Shown here: in pieces, positions 1 to 6,868 of the stretch
Position numbering within the stretch: the first letter of the stretch is position 1
Layout: each line of letters starts with the position of its first letter
NCBI GenBank assembly: GCA_021738105.1
Contig: JAIPCS010000048.1
Location: 1 to 17,504 of the forward strand
Direction: 5' to 3'
Source of the DNA: Sulfuritalea sp.
GTDB taxonomy: Bacteria; Pseudomonadota; Gammaproteobacteria; Burkholderiales; Rhodocyclaceae
Length of the DNA: 17,504 nt
The notes under the pieces: generated by a model
Told to the model about the DNA's origin: nothing
The model's input: the letters and a program-made list of their open reading frames with translations, nothing else
The model's database searches: none
Program-made: the position numbers and the translations under genes

Positions 1-30
1 CAGGGTTGCGTCGGGCGAAATAACTAGGTC

Positions 31-62
31 AGCGTCTGTGGAATGGGTAATAGTGTCTGTGG
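31..62. repeat. Direct repeat of an 11-mer, 21-bp period
   Basis: AGCGTCTGTGG (31-41) recurs as AGTGTCTGTGG (52-62) with one mismatch. The start-to-start distance is 21 bp, two helical turns, so both copies face the same side of the helix. Repeated boxes like this occur at transposase-binding ends of insertion sequences and at operators. No transposase gene is visible, and the window edge cuts off the context on the left. Confidence 0.45.
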
Positions 63-80
63 TCGCGTTCAAATGAACTC

Positions 81-116
81 CTGAATCGGCCTGCCCCTCG
101 CGGGGAACCGGTTCAG
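81..116. repeat. Imperfect inverted repeat, 9-bp arms with an inner GC stem
   Basis: CTGAATCGG (81-89) pairs with CCGGTTCAG (108-116) at 8 of 9 positions. Inside it, CCCC (94-97) pairs with GGGG (102-105) around the loop TCGC. Neither side is followed by a T-run, so it is not a standard intrinsic terminator. It could be an RNA hairpin or a remnant of a mobile-element end. Confidence 0.4.
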
Positions 117-183
117 GCGGCGAAGCGCTTGAGAGAGAAGCGGCAGGATGCCGAATTTGGCGCCAACCGGCAGGGCGCGCATG

Positions 184-203
184 GACTGTATTGTATTACA
201 GTC
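184..203. repeat. Perfect 7-bp inverted repeat, operator-like
   Basis: GACTGTA (184-190) and TACAGTC (197-203) are perfect inverted arms around the 6-bp spacer TTGTAT. The size and symmetry would suit a dimeric DNA-binding protein. No intact gene starts near enough to assign a target, so the role is unknown. Confidence 0.35.
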
Positions 204-236
204 AGCTTCCGTCCGCTCTGCGGGTCATATTCGAGC

Positions 237-486
237 CTATTTGAACAAGCCTTTGACGGCCGCACCGGCTTTGCCGAGCGCCTCGCTCGTTGACTTCATC
301 ATGCGGGCGAAGCTGAATGCACTCGTCAATCGACCGAGCCAACGTCAGCGCTGACTTGCGTCATTTTTCTTCCATGGTCGGCTATGGCGCTCTTGATCAG
401 GTCGTCAAAACAACGGAAAGCCAGAACAGTCCGGCGTCGATGACGGCGACAGAGACAATTGGAACCACGATGAGTTTTTTCATCAT
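237..486 (-). pseudogene. Remnant of an AsmA-like gene (frameshifted, middle deleted)
   Basis: An ATG at 486 overlaps the stop of the upstream hydrolase gene (ATGA). It opens a 29-codon frame that looks like a signal or anchor segment: MKKL, then a hydrophobic stretch. This frame stops at 397-399. One frame over, reading continues as LDDLIKSAIADHG, then KMTQVSADVGSVD, to a stop at 326-328. That pattern resembles the conserved N-terminal region of a family of AsmA-like periplasmic proteins. In a third frame the segment ends with SEALGKAGAAVKGLFK and a TAG at 237-239, like the Ala/Lys-rich tail ending in GLFK that I recall from the same family. The large central domain is absent. The reading is a pseudogene with at least one frameshift plus a large internal deletion. 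The family assignment is from memory of these motifs; the broken frames are seen directly. Confidence 0.6.
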
Positions 487-1328
487 GAGGTTTTCAAAAG
501 TTTCAGGGTGGCTTCAAACAGCGGTTGACTGGAATCACCCAGTGCTTCGACGGCCGTCAAGTGATGTCGGCCGGGTAGCGGAACATCTCTAAAAAAGCAA
601 TGCGGCCAGGCCTCGGCAATGAGACGGTTTTGTCGCTTGAACTCGGCACTTTCGTCTTCACCGACAGCAGTGACCAAACGACTGGCAACTTTCGGCAGGT
701 AGCGATTCGGGCTGACAGTTTGCGCCTGCATGCTGTTCAGTTTTATATCTTTGCGCAGAAATGGTGCGCGCGCGAGCGGCTGCAAATCATAAAGCCCCGA
801 AATGCATACGGTGCCGGATAGCAAATTGGAAGGAAGATCCTTCGACCAAGTTGACCAGTCGGCCGCCAGCATCATTGCGGCCAAATGCGCACCGGCAGAA
901 TGCCCGGCTACCACGATCCGCCGCCTGTCAATGTCGAATCGGGGTAGATTGCGATACAACCACGAAAGTGCGCGCAGCATCTGCAGGACCATTTCCTTCA
1001 ACGAAGTCTCAGGGGCCAATCCATAGTTCGGCATGGCAACGGCAACTCCTGCTTGCGCAAAAGCCGGTGCGAGAAAGGAAAAGTCCTGTTTGTCCAGCGC
1101 GCGCCAATAGCCACCATGAATGAATACCAAGAGTGGCGCGTTGGATTTGTTTGTCAGGAAAAGATCCAAGGATTCTGCCGGTGATGGGCCAAAGCGCAAA
1201 TCCGGCTGGTATTGCAGACAGTTACGCGCGAGTGCGGACTTCTCTCTCCACCGGTCAAATATCTGCTGATGATCCGGGATTGCCGCGCGAGCGTTATATT
1301 CTTGATCGAGTTGTTTCGGTGTCAACAT
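483..1328 (-). CDS. Alpha/beta hydrolase, arylformamidase-like
   Basis: A 281-residue soluble alpha/beta-hydrolase. The oxyanion-hole motif HGGYW is at residues 71-75, the nucleophile elbow GHSAG at 142-146 (Ser144), a likely acid at Asp225 and the catalytic His at 255 or 256 (GRHH). The N-terminus LDQEYNARAAIPDH is typical of a proteobacterial group annotated as kynurenine formamidase-like or esterase. The substrate cannot be read from the sequence, and no tryptophan-degradation genes lie nearby. I chose the ATG at 1328 because relatives usually begin a few residues before this LTPxxLxxxYN motif. The frame stays open upstream to a TTG at 1400, which would add 24 residues. Neither start has a strong Shine-Dalgarno. 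The stop overlaps the start of the decayed AsmA-like gene, so the two were once translationally coupled. Confidence 0.85.
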   Translation of the reverse strand: MLTPKQLDQEYNARAAIPDHQQIFDRWREKSALARNCLQYQPDLRFGPSPAESLDLFLTNKSNAPLLVFIHGGYWRALDKQDFSFLAPAFAQAGVAVAMPNYGLAPETSLKEMVLQMLRALSWLYRNLPRFDIDRRRIVVAGHSAGAHLAAMMLAADWSTWSKDLPSNLLSGTVCISGLYDLQPLARAPFLRKDIKLNSMQAQTVSPNRYLPKVASRLVTAVGEDESAEFKRQNRLIAEAWPHCFFRDVPLPGRHHLTAVEALGDSSQPLFEATLKLLKTS

Positions 1329-1435
1329 TTTCGAGTCCAGCGCGATATCGTCCTGATACCAGAGAATAGCGCCATCAAGGTTCGAAGTGTTTAGCGCCAA
1401 CCGAACTCATCTGTTTCGATCATGACTTTTTTGTT

Positions 1436-1453
1436 CCCCGGTTTATTCCGGGG
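1436..1453. repeat. GC-rich 6-bp inverted repeat in the lipoprotein-hydrolase gap
   Basis: CCCCGG (1436-1441) and CCGGGG (1448-1453) flank the loop TTTATT. On the minus strand the stem is followed by an A-rich tract rather than T's. On the plus strand the T-run precedes the stem. It is therefore not a canonical terminator in either direction, though it could still form an RNA stem in the roughly 260-bp gap between the lipoprotein and hydrolase genes. I see no gene in that gap. Confidence 0.35.
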
Positions 1454-1590
1454 GCACGTCGCCCAACGAGACCGACACTGACCAATCTTCAGATTTTTCG
1501 TTGCAGATTTCCAACCGAGTGACTTATCGGTGACACATGTAGCGCAATTGAATTCAGAAAATGTTCCGGAAACGGAATGTTGGTGCCTGG

Positions 1591-2022
1591 CTAACTCCTG
1601 ATTGCTCTTTTCGCGGGAGCAGGTCCCGGTCTGCTCGACGATTGCTTTTGTACCGGAGTCTCGTTGGCTTGCGCTGGTTCCGTCGGCTTGACACTGCTTT
1701 GAGGCAGAAGTTTTGGCTGGGGCTGGGCTTGCGGCTGCTGCATCTTGGGTTCTGAGTTCGCGATATCCAGATTGTTTTCGCGCATATAGACATCCATATC
1801 GCGCCAGCCTGAATAAATTGCCGCTTTCGGTGCTCGCCTGTTGACCTGATAGCAATCTTCAAGTCCACGACCGGCCTGGCGGCAACCACCCCCAATCGCC
1901 TTGCCTTCCTCTTCGTCGCGCGCCATCTGAGCGGCGGGCGTCTCCAGACCAAGCTGTTCACAGCCGGTTAAGGCTGGTGTCAGGAATGCCAGGATCAGAC
2001 CGTAGGAAAGCTTCATATTCAT
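1591..2022 (-). CDS. Small conserved hypothetical lipoprotein
   Basis: Predicted 143-residue lipoprotein. A short basic/hydrophobic leader ends in the lipobox LTGC with the lipidated Cys at residue 21. The mature part has a compact region with EEEGKAIGGGCRQAGRGLEDCY, then KAAIYSGWRDMDVYMREN. After this comes a Pro/Gln/Ser-rich, low-complexity C-terminal tail. I recall the Cys-containing block (CRxAGRxLEDCY...PKAA...GW) from uncharacterised betaproteobacterial proteins, but I know no function. The two mature Cys in the block, about ten residues apart, could form a disulfide. The start at 2022 is chosen because it gives a sensible signal peptide. An in-frame Met two codons on (2016) is equally possible, and the frame extends upstream to 2100 with no leader-like sequence. 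The Shine-Dalgarno is weak. Confidence 0.7.
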   Translation of the reverse strand: MNMKLSYGLILAFLTPALTGCEQLGLETPAAQMARDEEEGKAIGGGCRQAGRGLEDCYQVNRRAPKAAIYSGWRDMDVYMRENNLDIANSEPKMQQPQAQPQPKLLPQSSVKPTEPAQANETPVQKQSSSRPGPAPAKRAIRS

Positions 2023-2185
2023 CGCGTACGTTGATTGAAAAACCAACTCCGTTGAAAGCAGCGCCATGTTACATGGTGTCCTGCAGGAGCTGAAGTCCAA
2101 TTCCCTATCCAGCAGTTGCCAAGTGCAACGGCCGGAGCCAACGCGGATTGTACGGCAGAATTTTAGTGAGTCACGCCGCTTTCAA

Positions 2186-2692
2186 CTACGCCGGTTTCTT
2201 GCTGGTGATCTGGGTTGCGCTTGTTTTTAGCGCAGCAAGCAGTTCGTAAAGCTGGTTACGCTGCGTACCACTCATTCCGGCAAACAGTTCAACAATCCAA
2301 TCTTCATGCGCCTCAGCCATTTTGCGAAAGCTGCGACGACCTTCGGGTGTGAGTTTGACAATATAGGCACGCCTGTCCTTGGGGCTGTCTTCGCGAACCA
2401 CCAGCCCTTCTGCGACCAGTTGATCTGTAATGCCGGTCACATTGCCGCCCGTGACCATCATTCGCTTGGAAAGCTCGCCCATTTTCAGCCCCTGCGGAGA
2501 TCGCTCAAGCTGGGCCATCAGATCAAAGCGCGGCAGGGTGATATCAAACTCGGCGCGCAGACGCGATCGAATATGGTTTTCGATCAGGTTGGTGCACGCC
2601 AAGGTACGCAACCACAATCGCAGGTCGGGTGCGTGCTCGGACGTGGCACGAGTTTCAGTATCGGACGCGGTCGCGGCGGATTTTTTGGACAT
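2186..2692 (-). CDS. MarR-family transcriptional regulator
   Basis: A 168-residue winged-helix regulator. N-terminal helices lead into the DNA-binding domain at roughly residues 50-120: LPRFDLMAQLERSPQGLKMGELSKRMMVTGG covers the helices ahead of and into recognition. The classical MarR wing SPKDRRAYIVKLTPEG is at about 103-118. Members normally act as dimeric repressors that release DNA on binding small aromatic or phenolic ligands. The ligand here is unknown. The 20-residue N-terminal tail is low-complexity and may be shorter in vivo. There is no obvious Shine-Dalgarno; a hairpin (2704-2721) sits just upstream of the start. The flanking genes are SixA upstream and a lipoprotein downstream. 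Neither is an obvious target, so autoregulation is the simplest guess. Confidence 0.88.
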   Translation of the reverse strand: MSKKSAATASDTETRATSEHAPDLRLWLRTLACTNLIENHIRSRLRAEFDITLPRFDLMAQLERSPQGLKMGELSKRMMVTGGNVTGITDQLVAEGLVVREDSPKDRRAYIVKLTPEGRRSFRKMAEAHEDWIVELFAGMSGTQRNQLYELLAALKTSATQITSKKPA

Positions 2693-2703
2693 GTTTTTGA
2701 GGG

Positions 2704-2721
2704 GCGCTTGCCGGGAAGCGC
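2704..2721 (-). promoter_or_regulatory. Hairpin in the marR leader
   Basis: GCGCTT (2704-2709) and AAGCGC (2716-2721) are perfect inverted arms with a 6-bp spacer. They end 11 bases before the MarR ATG at 2692, where a ribosome-binding site would be expected and none is visible. It could be an operator or an RNA stem that affects initiation. Function is inferred from position only. Confidence 0.35.
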
Positions 2722-2731
2722 GATCTATTTA

Positions 2732-2748
2732 TATCAAGGCCTAAAATA
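2732..2748 (-). promoter_or_regulatory. Candidate marR operator (AT-rich partial palindrome)
   Basis: A 17-bp AT-rich sequence centred on the perfect palindrome AGGCCT, with outer TAT/ATA symmetry, lies 40 to 56 bp upstream of the MarR start. MarR proteins typically bind 16-20-bp AT-rich palindromes overlapping their own promoter. The surrounding sequence is the most AT-rich part of this gap and could hold a -10 box, but I cannot place a convincing -35/-10 pair. Confidence 0.3.
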
Positions 2749-2788
2749 TCAAAAACGGCTGCTTTCCGCAACGTATGAATGCTGATTT

Positions 2789-2823
2789 TCCGGATTGGCT
2801 GTTCGAATCAGACAAAATCCGGA
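2789..2823. repeat. 8-bp inverted repeat across the 3' end of sixA
   Basis: TCCGGATT (2789-2796) and AATCCGGA (2816-2823) are perfect inverted arms with a 19-bp spacer that contains the sixA stop codon. On the minus strand the stem is followed by AAATCAG, not a T-run. It may stabilise the mRNA 3' end rather than terminate by itself. A smaller inner CTG/CAG pairing is also possible. Confidence 0.4.
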
Positions 2824-3269
2824 TTCAAGACAGCGCGCAGTACTGTTTGGGGTTCCTCATCACGGGTTCGATTCGAAAACCACCAAATGCCGCCTTTTTT
2901 TACAGACCAGTTGTCTTCGGCTCCCCCAAGCAGGAGCGCTGCAACGCGCCCCAGGGTCGGTTGATGCCCGATGATCACAATGGCACCGTTGTGATTCGGC
3001 CAGTCGGCGACACGGAGCACATCTTTGACTGACGCACCGATGCCAAGTGCGGGTTCGATCTCATAGGGCAAGTCAAGTGCATGCGCTGTTTGCTGCGTAC
3101 GTTCCGCAGGGCTGACGAGCACTTTTTTTTTGCGGGGAAGGTGCGAACATAACCAGCGGGCCATTTGCCTGGCTTGCTTTTCGCCTCGTGTCGTCAGACG
3201 TCTTTTGTAATCTGGTAGCGTGGCACCACCTTCTTCCGCTTCTGCATGACGCCAGAGTATCAAATCCAT
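2808..3269 (-). CDS. sixA: SixA-type phosphohistidine phosphatase
   Basis: A 153-residue histidine phosphatase of the short SixA branch. The catalytic RHAEAE motif is at residues 7-12, with the phospho-accepting His8. RRLTTRGEKQA (23-33) is a SixA hallmark. A second arginine sits in SPAERTQQTA (53-62), and the second catalytic His is in GHQPT (101-105, His102). SixA enzymes dephosphorylate phosphohistidine; in E. coli the targets are ArcB and PTS-related HPr. A GGAGGAA Shine-Dalgarno precedes the ATG. The gene starts 33 bp after the CYTH-CHAD stop, so the two probably form an operon. I recall this pairing from other genomes as part of polyphosphate loci. The substrate here is inferred only. 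Confidence 0.88.
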   Translation of the reverse strand: MDLILWRHAEAEEGGATLPDYKRRLTTRGEKQARQMARWLCSHLPRKKKVLVSPAERTQQTAHALDLPYEIEPALGIGASVKDVLRVADWPNHNGAIVIIGHQPTLGRVAALLLGGAEDNWSVKKGGIWWFSNRTRDEEPQTVLRAVLNPDFV

Positions 3270-3302
3270 TTTTGTTCCTCCATCGACGGACTGTTGCCCG
3301 AT

Positions 3303-4838
3303 TCAAGAATATTGCGCAGGCCTTGCTTTCGTATCGCGGGCATTCAGTTTTGGCAAACGTATATGTGAGAGACGAGGTTGTTCCCGCGAGATGGCTTTTA
3401 ACAGTTTTGCATAGCGTGGGCCATGCCAGCCACCGATCAGCGTCACCGCTTCGCGAAGTCGCGGGTCGTCACCGGCGCAATCCATCAGTAAAGCACCTGC
3501 ATTGGTGAGGTCGTTGAGTTGTCCCAGACAATCCTGCATCGAAACCAGTTGGCTCAGCGTACGCTGCAAAGGCCGTCGGTGTACCAGTGGCGAAAAGAAC
3601 TCCAGTGCATAGCGCAAGCGTTTGATACCGATGCGCATGGCGTGGAGAGACGCCGGGTCTTCAATGCTGGCGGCTTTGGTCAATCGCCGCATTTTTCGTC
3701 GCAAGCGATGCAGACGCTCCGAGGCAAAGTGCTTCAGATCGACGTTTGTCGCGCTATTGGTGACTGTGACGTGTAATGCTTCGAGTGCAATCAGCAGCGT
3801 GAGCCCATAAGTCGGTGCCGCAAGCACGGAGATCGCTTCGGTACGTGATGCGTAGCATCTGTTGGTTATTTCGCTGGCGATCGCAGGAAGTCGTGGTTCC
3901 TTAGGTAAGGCAGTCAGTACCGGACCGACAATTTCGGAGAGCAGTACATCGAGATCCCGAGTGCGGCCTAAAGGTCGCATCAAAATCGAGAGAGGCTTAC
4001 TCAGAGAGGTCACCAGCTGCTGGGGGAGTACCGGGGTAAAGAGACGCAAGGCGGCTCGAAACCGACGTGTGGCAACGCGCATCTGATGAATGTATTCCGG
4101 GTCGTCGCTGCTTAGCGCGCCAGAATGATTCTGTTGTAAATGTTCGAGGCACGACAATGCAATTCGGCGAAAAGCCTCAATCGGCTGAATTGATGCCTGC
4201 AGCGCGATGCTTTCCGCCCTGAAGGGCGCTAGTGGTGTAGCGGCATGCAATCGGTATCCGCGTTCGGCTTTTGACAGTACCGATGGCACAAGCGCGACGG
4301 TTTTGGCGAGTTGGTTTGCGAGTTCGAAAATCGCGTGAATCGGCGCTTCATCGAGTTCCAGTTCAACTTCAGAAATGATCTGACGGCGGCCGTTGGCGAT
4401 CACCCAGCCTCTGTCCAGAGTCATCAAAACCGCGCCAGGGGCGGCATCAAACCGCCACGTGGTGCGTCGGAAGCGCGTTTCGCAGATCGGAACGATGTGC
4501 TTCAGCAGTTTGGGTTGTTGCAGCCATTCGCGTGCGGCTTGATGGTCGATCTGGGAGAAATCGAGCTGGCCGGTGTAAGGGATTTCCCACTCGGGGCGAG
4601 TGCTGAGTCCTGCGGAGGAATTTCCAGCCAGTTTTACTGTTTGCAACCAGTCTCGCCCCTGTCTACGCAGACGCAACGCGATACCCTTTCGGCGCAAGGA
4701 AAGGTCAGATGTGTCGTAGTAAATGTTGTCGAGGTTTTCGGTACGACGTTCGGTCGCCTGCTTCAGCAATGGATGACGCAGGAAGCGTGACTGATGAACC
4801 TCGGCAAGAGCCAGTTTGAGTTCGATTTCTTCAGCCAT
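3303..4838 (-). CDS. CYTH and CHAD domain protein (inorganic triphosphatase-like)
   Basis: A 511-residue two-domain protein. The N-terminal CYTH domain (about 3-200) carries the metal-binding signature EIELKL (4-9), an Arg/Lys-rich tunnel lining (RRKGIALRLRRQG, 49-61) and EVELELDE (157-164). CYTH tunnels bind triphosphates and in the YgiF group hydrolyse inorganic triphosphate. The C-terminal CHAD domain (about 218-490) has the two paired histidine helices HQMRVATRRFRAALRLF (251-267) and HAMRIGIKRLRYALEFF (399-415), plus GRTRDLDV and LGQLNDL. CHAD domains bind polyphosphate. The architecture matches E. coli YgiF. The following sixA gene reinforces a phosphate-polymer theme. A 7-bp inverted repeat sits immediately upstream of the start. 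No ppk or ppx is in the window. Confidence 0.9.
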   Translation of the reverse strand: MAEEIELKLALAEVHQSRFLRHPLLKQATERRTENLDNIYYDTSDLSLRRKGIALRLRRQGRDWLQTVKLAGNSSAGLSTRPEWEIPYTGQLDFSQIDHQAAREWLQQPKLLKHIVPICETRFRRTTWRFDAAPGAVLMTLDRGWVIANGRRQIISEVELELDEAPIHAIFELANQLAKTVALVPSVLSKAERGYRLHAATPLAPFRAESIALQASIQPIEAFRRIALSCLEHLQQNHSGALSSDDPEYIHQMRVATRRFRAALRLFTPVLPQQLVTSLSKPLSILMRPLGRTRDLDVLLSEIVGPVLTALPKEPRLPAIASEITNRCYASRTEAISVLAAPTYGLTLLIALEALHVTVTNSATNVDLKHFASERLHRLRRKMRRLTKAASIEDPASLHAMRIGIKRLRYALEFFSPLVHRRPLQRTLSQLVSMQDCLGQLNDLTNAGALLMDCAGDDPRLREAVTLIGGWHGPRYAKLLKAISREQPRLSHIRLPKLNARDTKARPAQYS

Positions 4839-4847
4839 GATTATTTC

Positions 4848-4871
4848 CGGATAAGGATGCTCAATTATCCG
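4848..4871 (-). promoter_or_regulatory. Inverted repeat upstream of the CYTH-CHAD gene
   Basis: CGGATAA (4848-4854) and TTATCCG (4865-4871) form a perfect 7-bp inverted repeat with a 10-bp spacer, 10 to 33 bp upstream of the ATG at 4838. The proximal arm touches the only purine-rich Shine-Dalgarno candidate (CCGGAAAT). It could be an operator or an RNA stem controlling translation. It also lies in the 74-bp gap after macB, so it could mark the start of a separate transcript. Confidence 0.4.
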
Positions 4872-4912
4872 CCATCCGTATTTCAGAATTTTGAAAAGTT
4901 GCCGGAAGCGCG

Positions 4913-6148
4913 TTACTCGTATCGCAGCGCTTCAATGGGCAGCAGTTGCGACGCCTTTTTTGCAGGATAGTAGCCGAAAAATATTCCGACGGCGCCAGCG
5001 AAGCCGGCGGCGAGTACGATTGATCCACTCGAAAGCTCGGTTCGCCAGCCGGCGAGTTCAGCAATTAGAGACGCGCCGCCGACGCCGAGCAGAATTCCTA
5101 TGGCACCGCCAATCAAGGAAAGTGTGACGGCTTCGACCAGAAACTGGGTCAGGATATCTTTGCCGCGGGCCCCGACCGCCATGCGCAAGCCGATCTCGCG
5201 GGTACGCTCGGTAACCGAGACCAGCATGATGTTCATGATTCCGATACCGCCTACAAGCAGCGAAACCGATGCAACGGCAGCCAGCAACAGCGTCATCACT
5301 TTCGAAGAGGCTTCCTGGGCGGAGAGAATCTCGGACAGGTTGCGTACGTAGAAGTCGTCGTCCTGACCTTGTTGCAATCGGTGGCGCTGGCGCATCAATT
5401 CGCGCATGTGGGCTTCTGCTTCGTCCATATTGGCGCCGTCCCTGATCTTGACCATGATCGATCCGACATTGCGACCCGCAGCATACCGGCTGGATCCAAG
5501 GACACGCTTTCTCGCGGTGCTTATTGGCATCAGAAGGATATCGTCCTGATCTTGTCCCATCATGTTCTGACCTTTGCGGCCGAGCACTCCAATTACGGTC
5601 AGCGGCACTTTATTGACGCGGACCACCTGATCGATGGGATTGGAATCACCGAAGAGATTCAACACTACGGTCTGGCCAAGCAGCACCACCTTGCTGGCGC
5701 CGTTCAACTCAGCCTGCTCGAAACCACGACCTTCTACGATAGGCCATTCACGCACGGTGAGGTATTCCGGCGTGGTGCCGTAGAGGGTGGTGGACCAGTT
5801 GGTGTTGCCGATCACGACCTGGCCGGATCCTCTCAGACTGGGTGCCGCTGCATGAACCTCGGTGACTTCCCGATTCATGGCATAGGCGTCATCCTCGGTG
5901 ATTGTGGGTTGCGAGCCGGATCCGCCACGTGCCCCGCTGGAGGTGGTCGATCCATTGAGAACCAGAATGATGTTGGAACCGAGGCTCTTGATCTGTTCTT
6001 CAACTCTAGCCTGAGCGCCATTGCCAACCGCAATCATGATGATCACGGCGGCGACGCCGATAATGATGCCGAGCATGGTCAGCGCCGAGCGCATCTTGTT
6101 CACCCTCAGTGCCAGCAGGGCGATCTTGAGAGTTGCCGCGAAATTCAT
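4913..6148 (-). CDS. macB: MacB/FtsX-type ABC transporter permease
   Basis: A 411-residue inner-membrane permease with the four-helix MacB/FtsX layout. TM1 is at about 18-41 (MLGIIIGVAAVIIMIAVG), followed by a large periplasmic domain at about 45-285. Three C-terminal helices follow at about 286-312, 335-360 and 375-398, with the family signature TERTREIGLRMAVGARGKDI between TM2 and TM3. The C-terminus LLPIEALRYE is a common ending. Unlike E. coli MacB the ATPase is not fused but is encoded just upstream, with an ATGA overlap (6145-6148). MacB-type systems do not pump across the membrane directly. They use a mechanotransmission mechanism on periplasmic substrates together with MacA and a TolC-like channel. 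The gene symbol is by family; the substrate is unknown. Confidence 0.88.
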   Translation of the reverse strand: MNFAATLKIALLALRVNKMRSALTMLGIIIGVAAVIIMIAVGNGAQARVEEQIKSLGSNIILVLNGSTTSSGARGGSGSQPTITEDDAYAMNREVTEVHAAAPSLRGSGQVVIGNTNWSTTLYGTTPEYLTVREWPIVEGRGFEQAELNGASKVVLLGQTVVLNLFGDSNPIDQVVRVNKVPLTVIGVLGRKGQNMMGQDQDDILLMPISTARKRVLGSSRYAAGRNVGSIMVKIRDGANMDEAEAHMRELMRQRHRLQQGQDDDFYVRNLSEILSAQEASSKVMTLLLAAVASVSLLVGGIGIMNIMLVSVTERTREIGLRMAVGARGKDILTQFLVEAVTLSLIGGAIGILLGVGGASLIAELAGWRTELSSGSIVLAAGFAGAVGIFFGYYPAKKASQLLPIEALRYE

Positions 6149-6861
6149 TGGAGAAGGGCTGCCGCGTCATTGGCGACATTGGCTTTGTCTTCGACGATTT
6201 TGCCGTCGCGAAAACTGATGATGCGTTTGGCGAAATGGGCAACATCGTTTTCGTGGGTCACCAATACGATGGTAATGCCCTCGCGGTTGAGTTGCTGCAG
6301 TAGCGCCATGATCTCTACACTGGTGTGTGAGTCGAGCGCACCGGTGGGTTCATCGGCCAGCACCAGTTGCGGATTATTGGCCAGCGCACGGGCTATGGCG
6401 ACCCGTTGCTGTTGCCCCCCGGAGAGTTGTGCCGGGTGATGGTCCATGCGATCAGCGAGGCCGACCTGGGCGAGGCGCTGTTCGGCGCGCTGCTTTCGCT
6501 CCAGCGGCCGCATTCCGCGATAGAGCAACGGAAGGGCAACATTCTCCAGCGCAGAGGTGCGGGCGAGCAAGTTGAAATGCTGAAAGACGAAACCGAGCTT
6601 GCGGTTTCTAACTCGCGCCAAATCATCACCCGAAAGCTGAGAAACTTCCTGTCCGCCAAGCCAATAGCGTCCGGTGCTGGGATGATCGAGGCAGCCCAGC
6701 AGGTTCATGAAGGTGGACTTTCCTGATCCGGAGGGTCCCATGACGGCGACAAACTCACCGGCAGCAATTTCAAGACTGACGCCACACAAGGCGGGTACCA
6801 CCGTGCTGCCCATGCGGTACTCCTTGGCGAGTTCCTCGACCCGGATCAGCGCTTCCGTCAT
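6145..6861 (-). CDS. MacB/LolD-type ABC transporter ATP-binding protein
   Basis: A 238-residue ATPase of the MacB/LolD/FtsE group. Walker A GPSGSGKS is at 42-49, the Q-loop near Gln94 (VFQHFNLL), the ABC signature LSGGQQQR at 146-153, Walker B LVLADE at 166-171 followed by the D-loop (GALD), and the H-loop His203 (VTHE). I chose the ATG at 6861, 7 bp after the macA stop, because MTEALIRVEEL is the usual family start. An upstream ATG at 6912 would add 17 residues without similarity and overlap macA by 44 bp. The stop overlaps the permease start by four bases, so translation of the two is coupled. It should energise the adjacent permease. Confidence 0.9.
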   Translation of the reverse strand: MTEALIRVEELAKEYRMGSTVVPALCGVSLEIAAGEFVAVMGPSGSGKSTFMNLLGCLDHPSTGRYWLGGQEVSQLSGDDLARVRNRKLGFVFQHFNLLARTSALENVALPLLYRGMRPLERKQRAEQRLAQVGLADRMDHHPAQLSGGQQQRVAIARALANNPQLVLADEPTGALDSHTSVEIMALLQQLNREGITIVLVTHENDVAHFAKRIISFRDGKIVEDKANVANDAAALLQ

Positions 6862-6868
6862 GAGCAGA

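Larger units (their letters stand above)
1..236. other. Left-edge noncoding stretch with short repeats
   Basis: I find no credible gene here. Open frames crossing it have no recognisable domain and no good ribosome-binding site. The sequence holds a pair of near-identical 11-mers 21 bp apart, an imperfect stem with 9-bp arms at 81-116, and a perfect 7-bp inverted repeat at 184-203, each listed separately. It lies just beyond the 3' end of a decayed gene, so it may be a scar from the same rearrangement. That link is inference. Confidence 0.4.

Noticed and set aside
1436..1453. GC-rich hairpin as a terminator
   Set aside because: The stem is followed by A's on the minus strand and by mixed sequence on the plus strand; the T-run is on the wrong side.
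1391..1855. Minus-strand frame of 154 codons overlapping the lipoprotein gene
   Set aside because: Composition is unlike a real protein, and it overlaps a lipoprotein with a clear lipobox.
5369..6439. Plus-strand open frame of 356 codons
   Set aside because: It lies antisense to macB and the ATPase gene, both with full family motifs. It shows no domain and is a codon-bias shadow.
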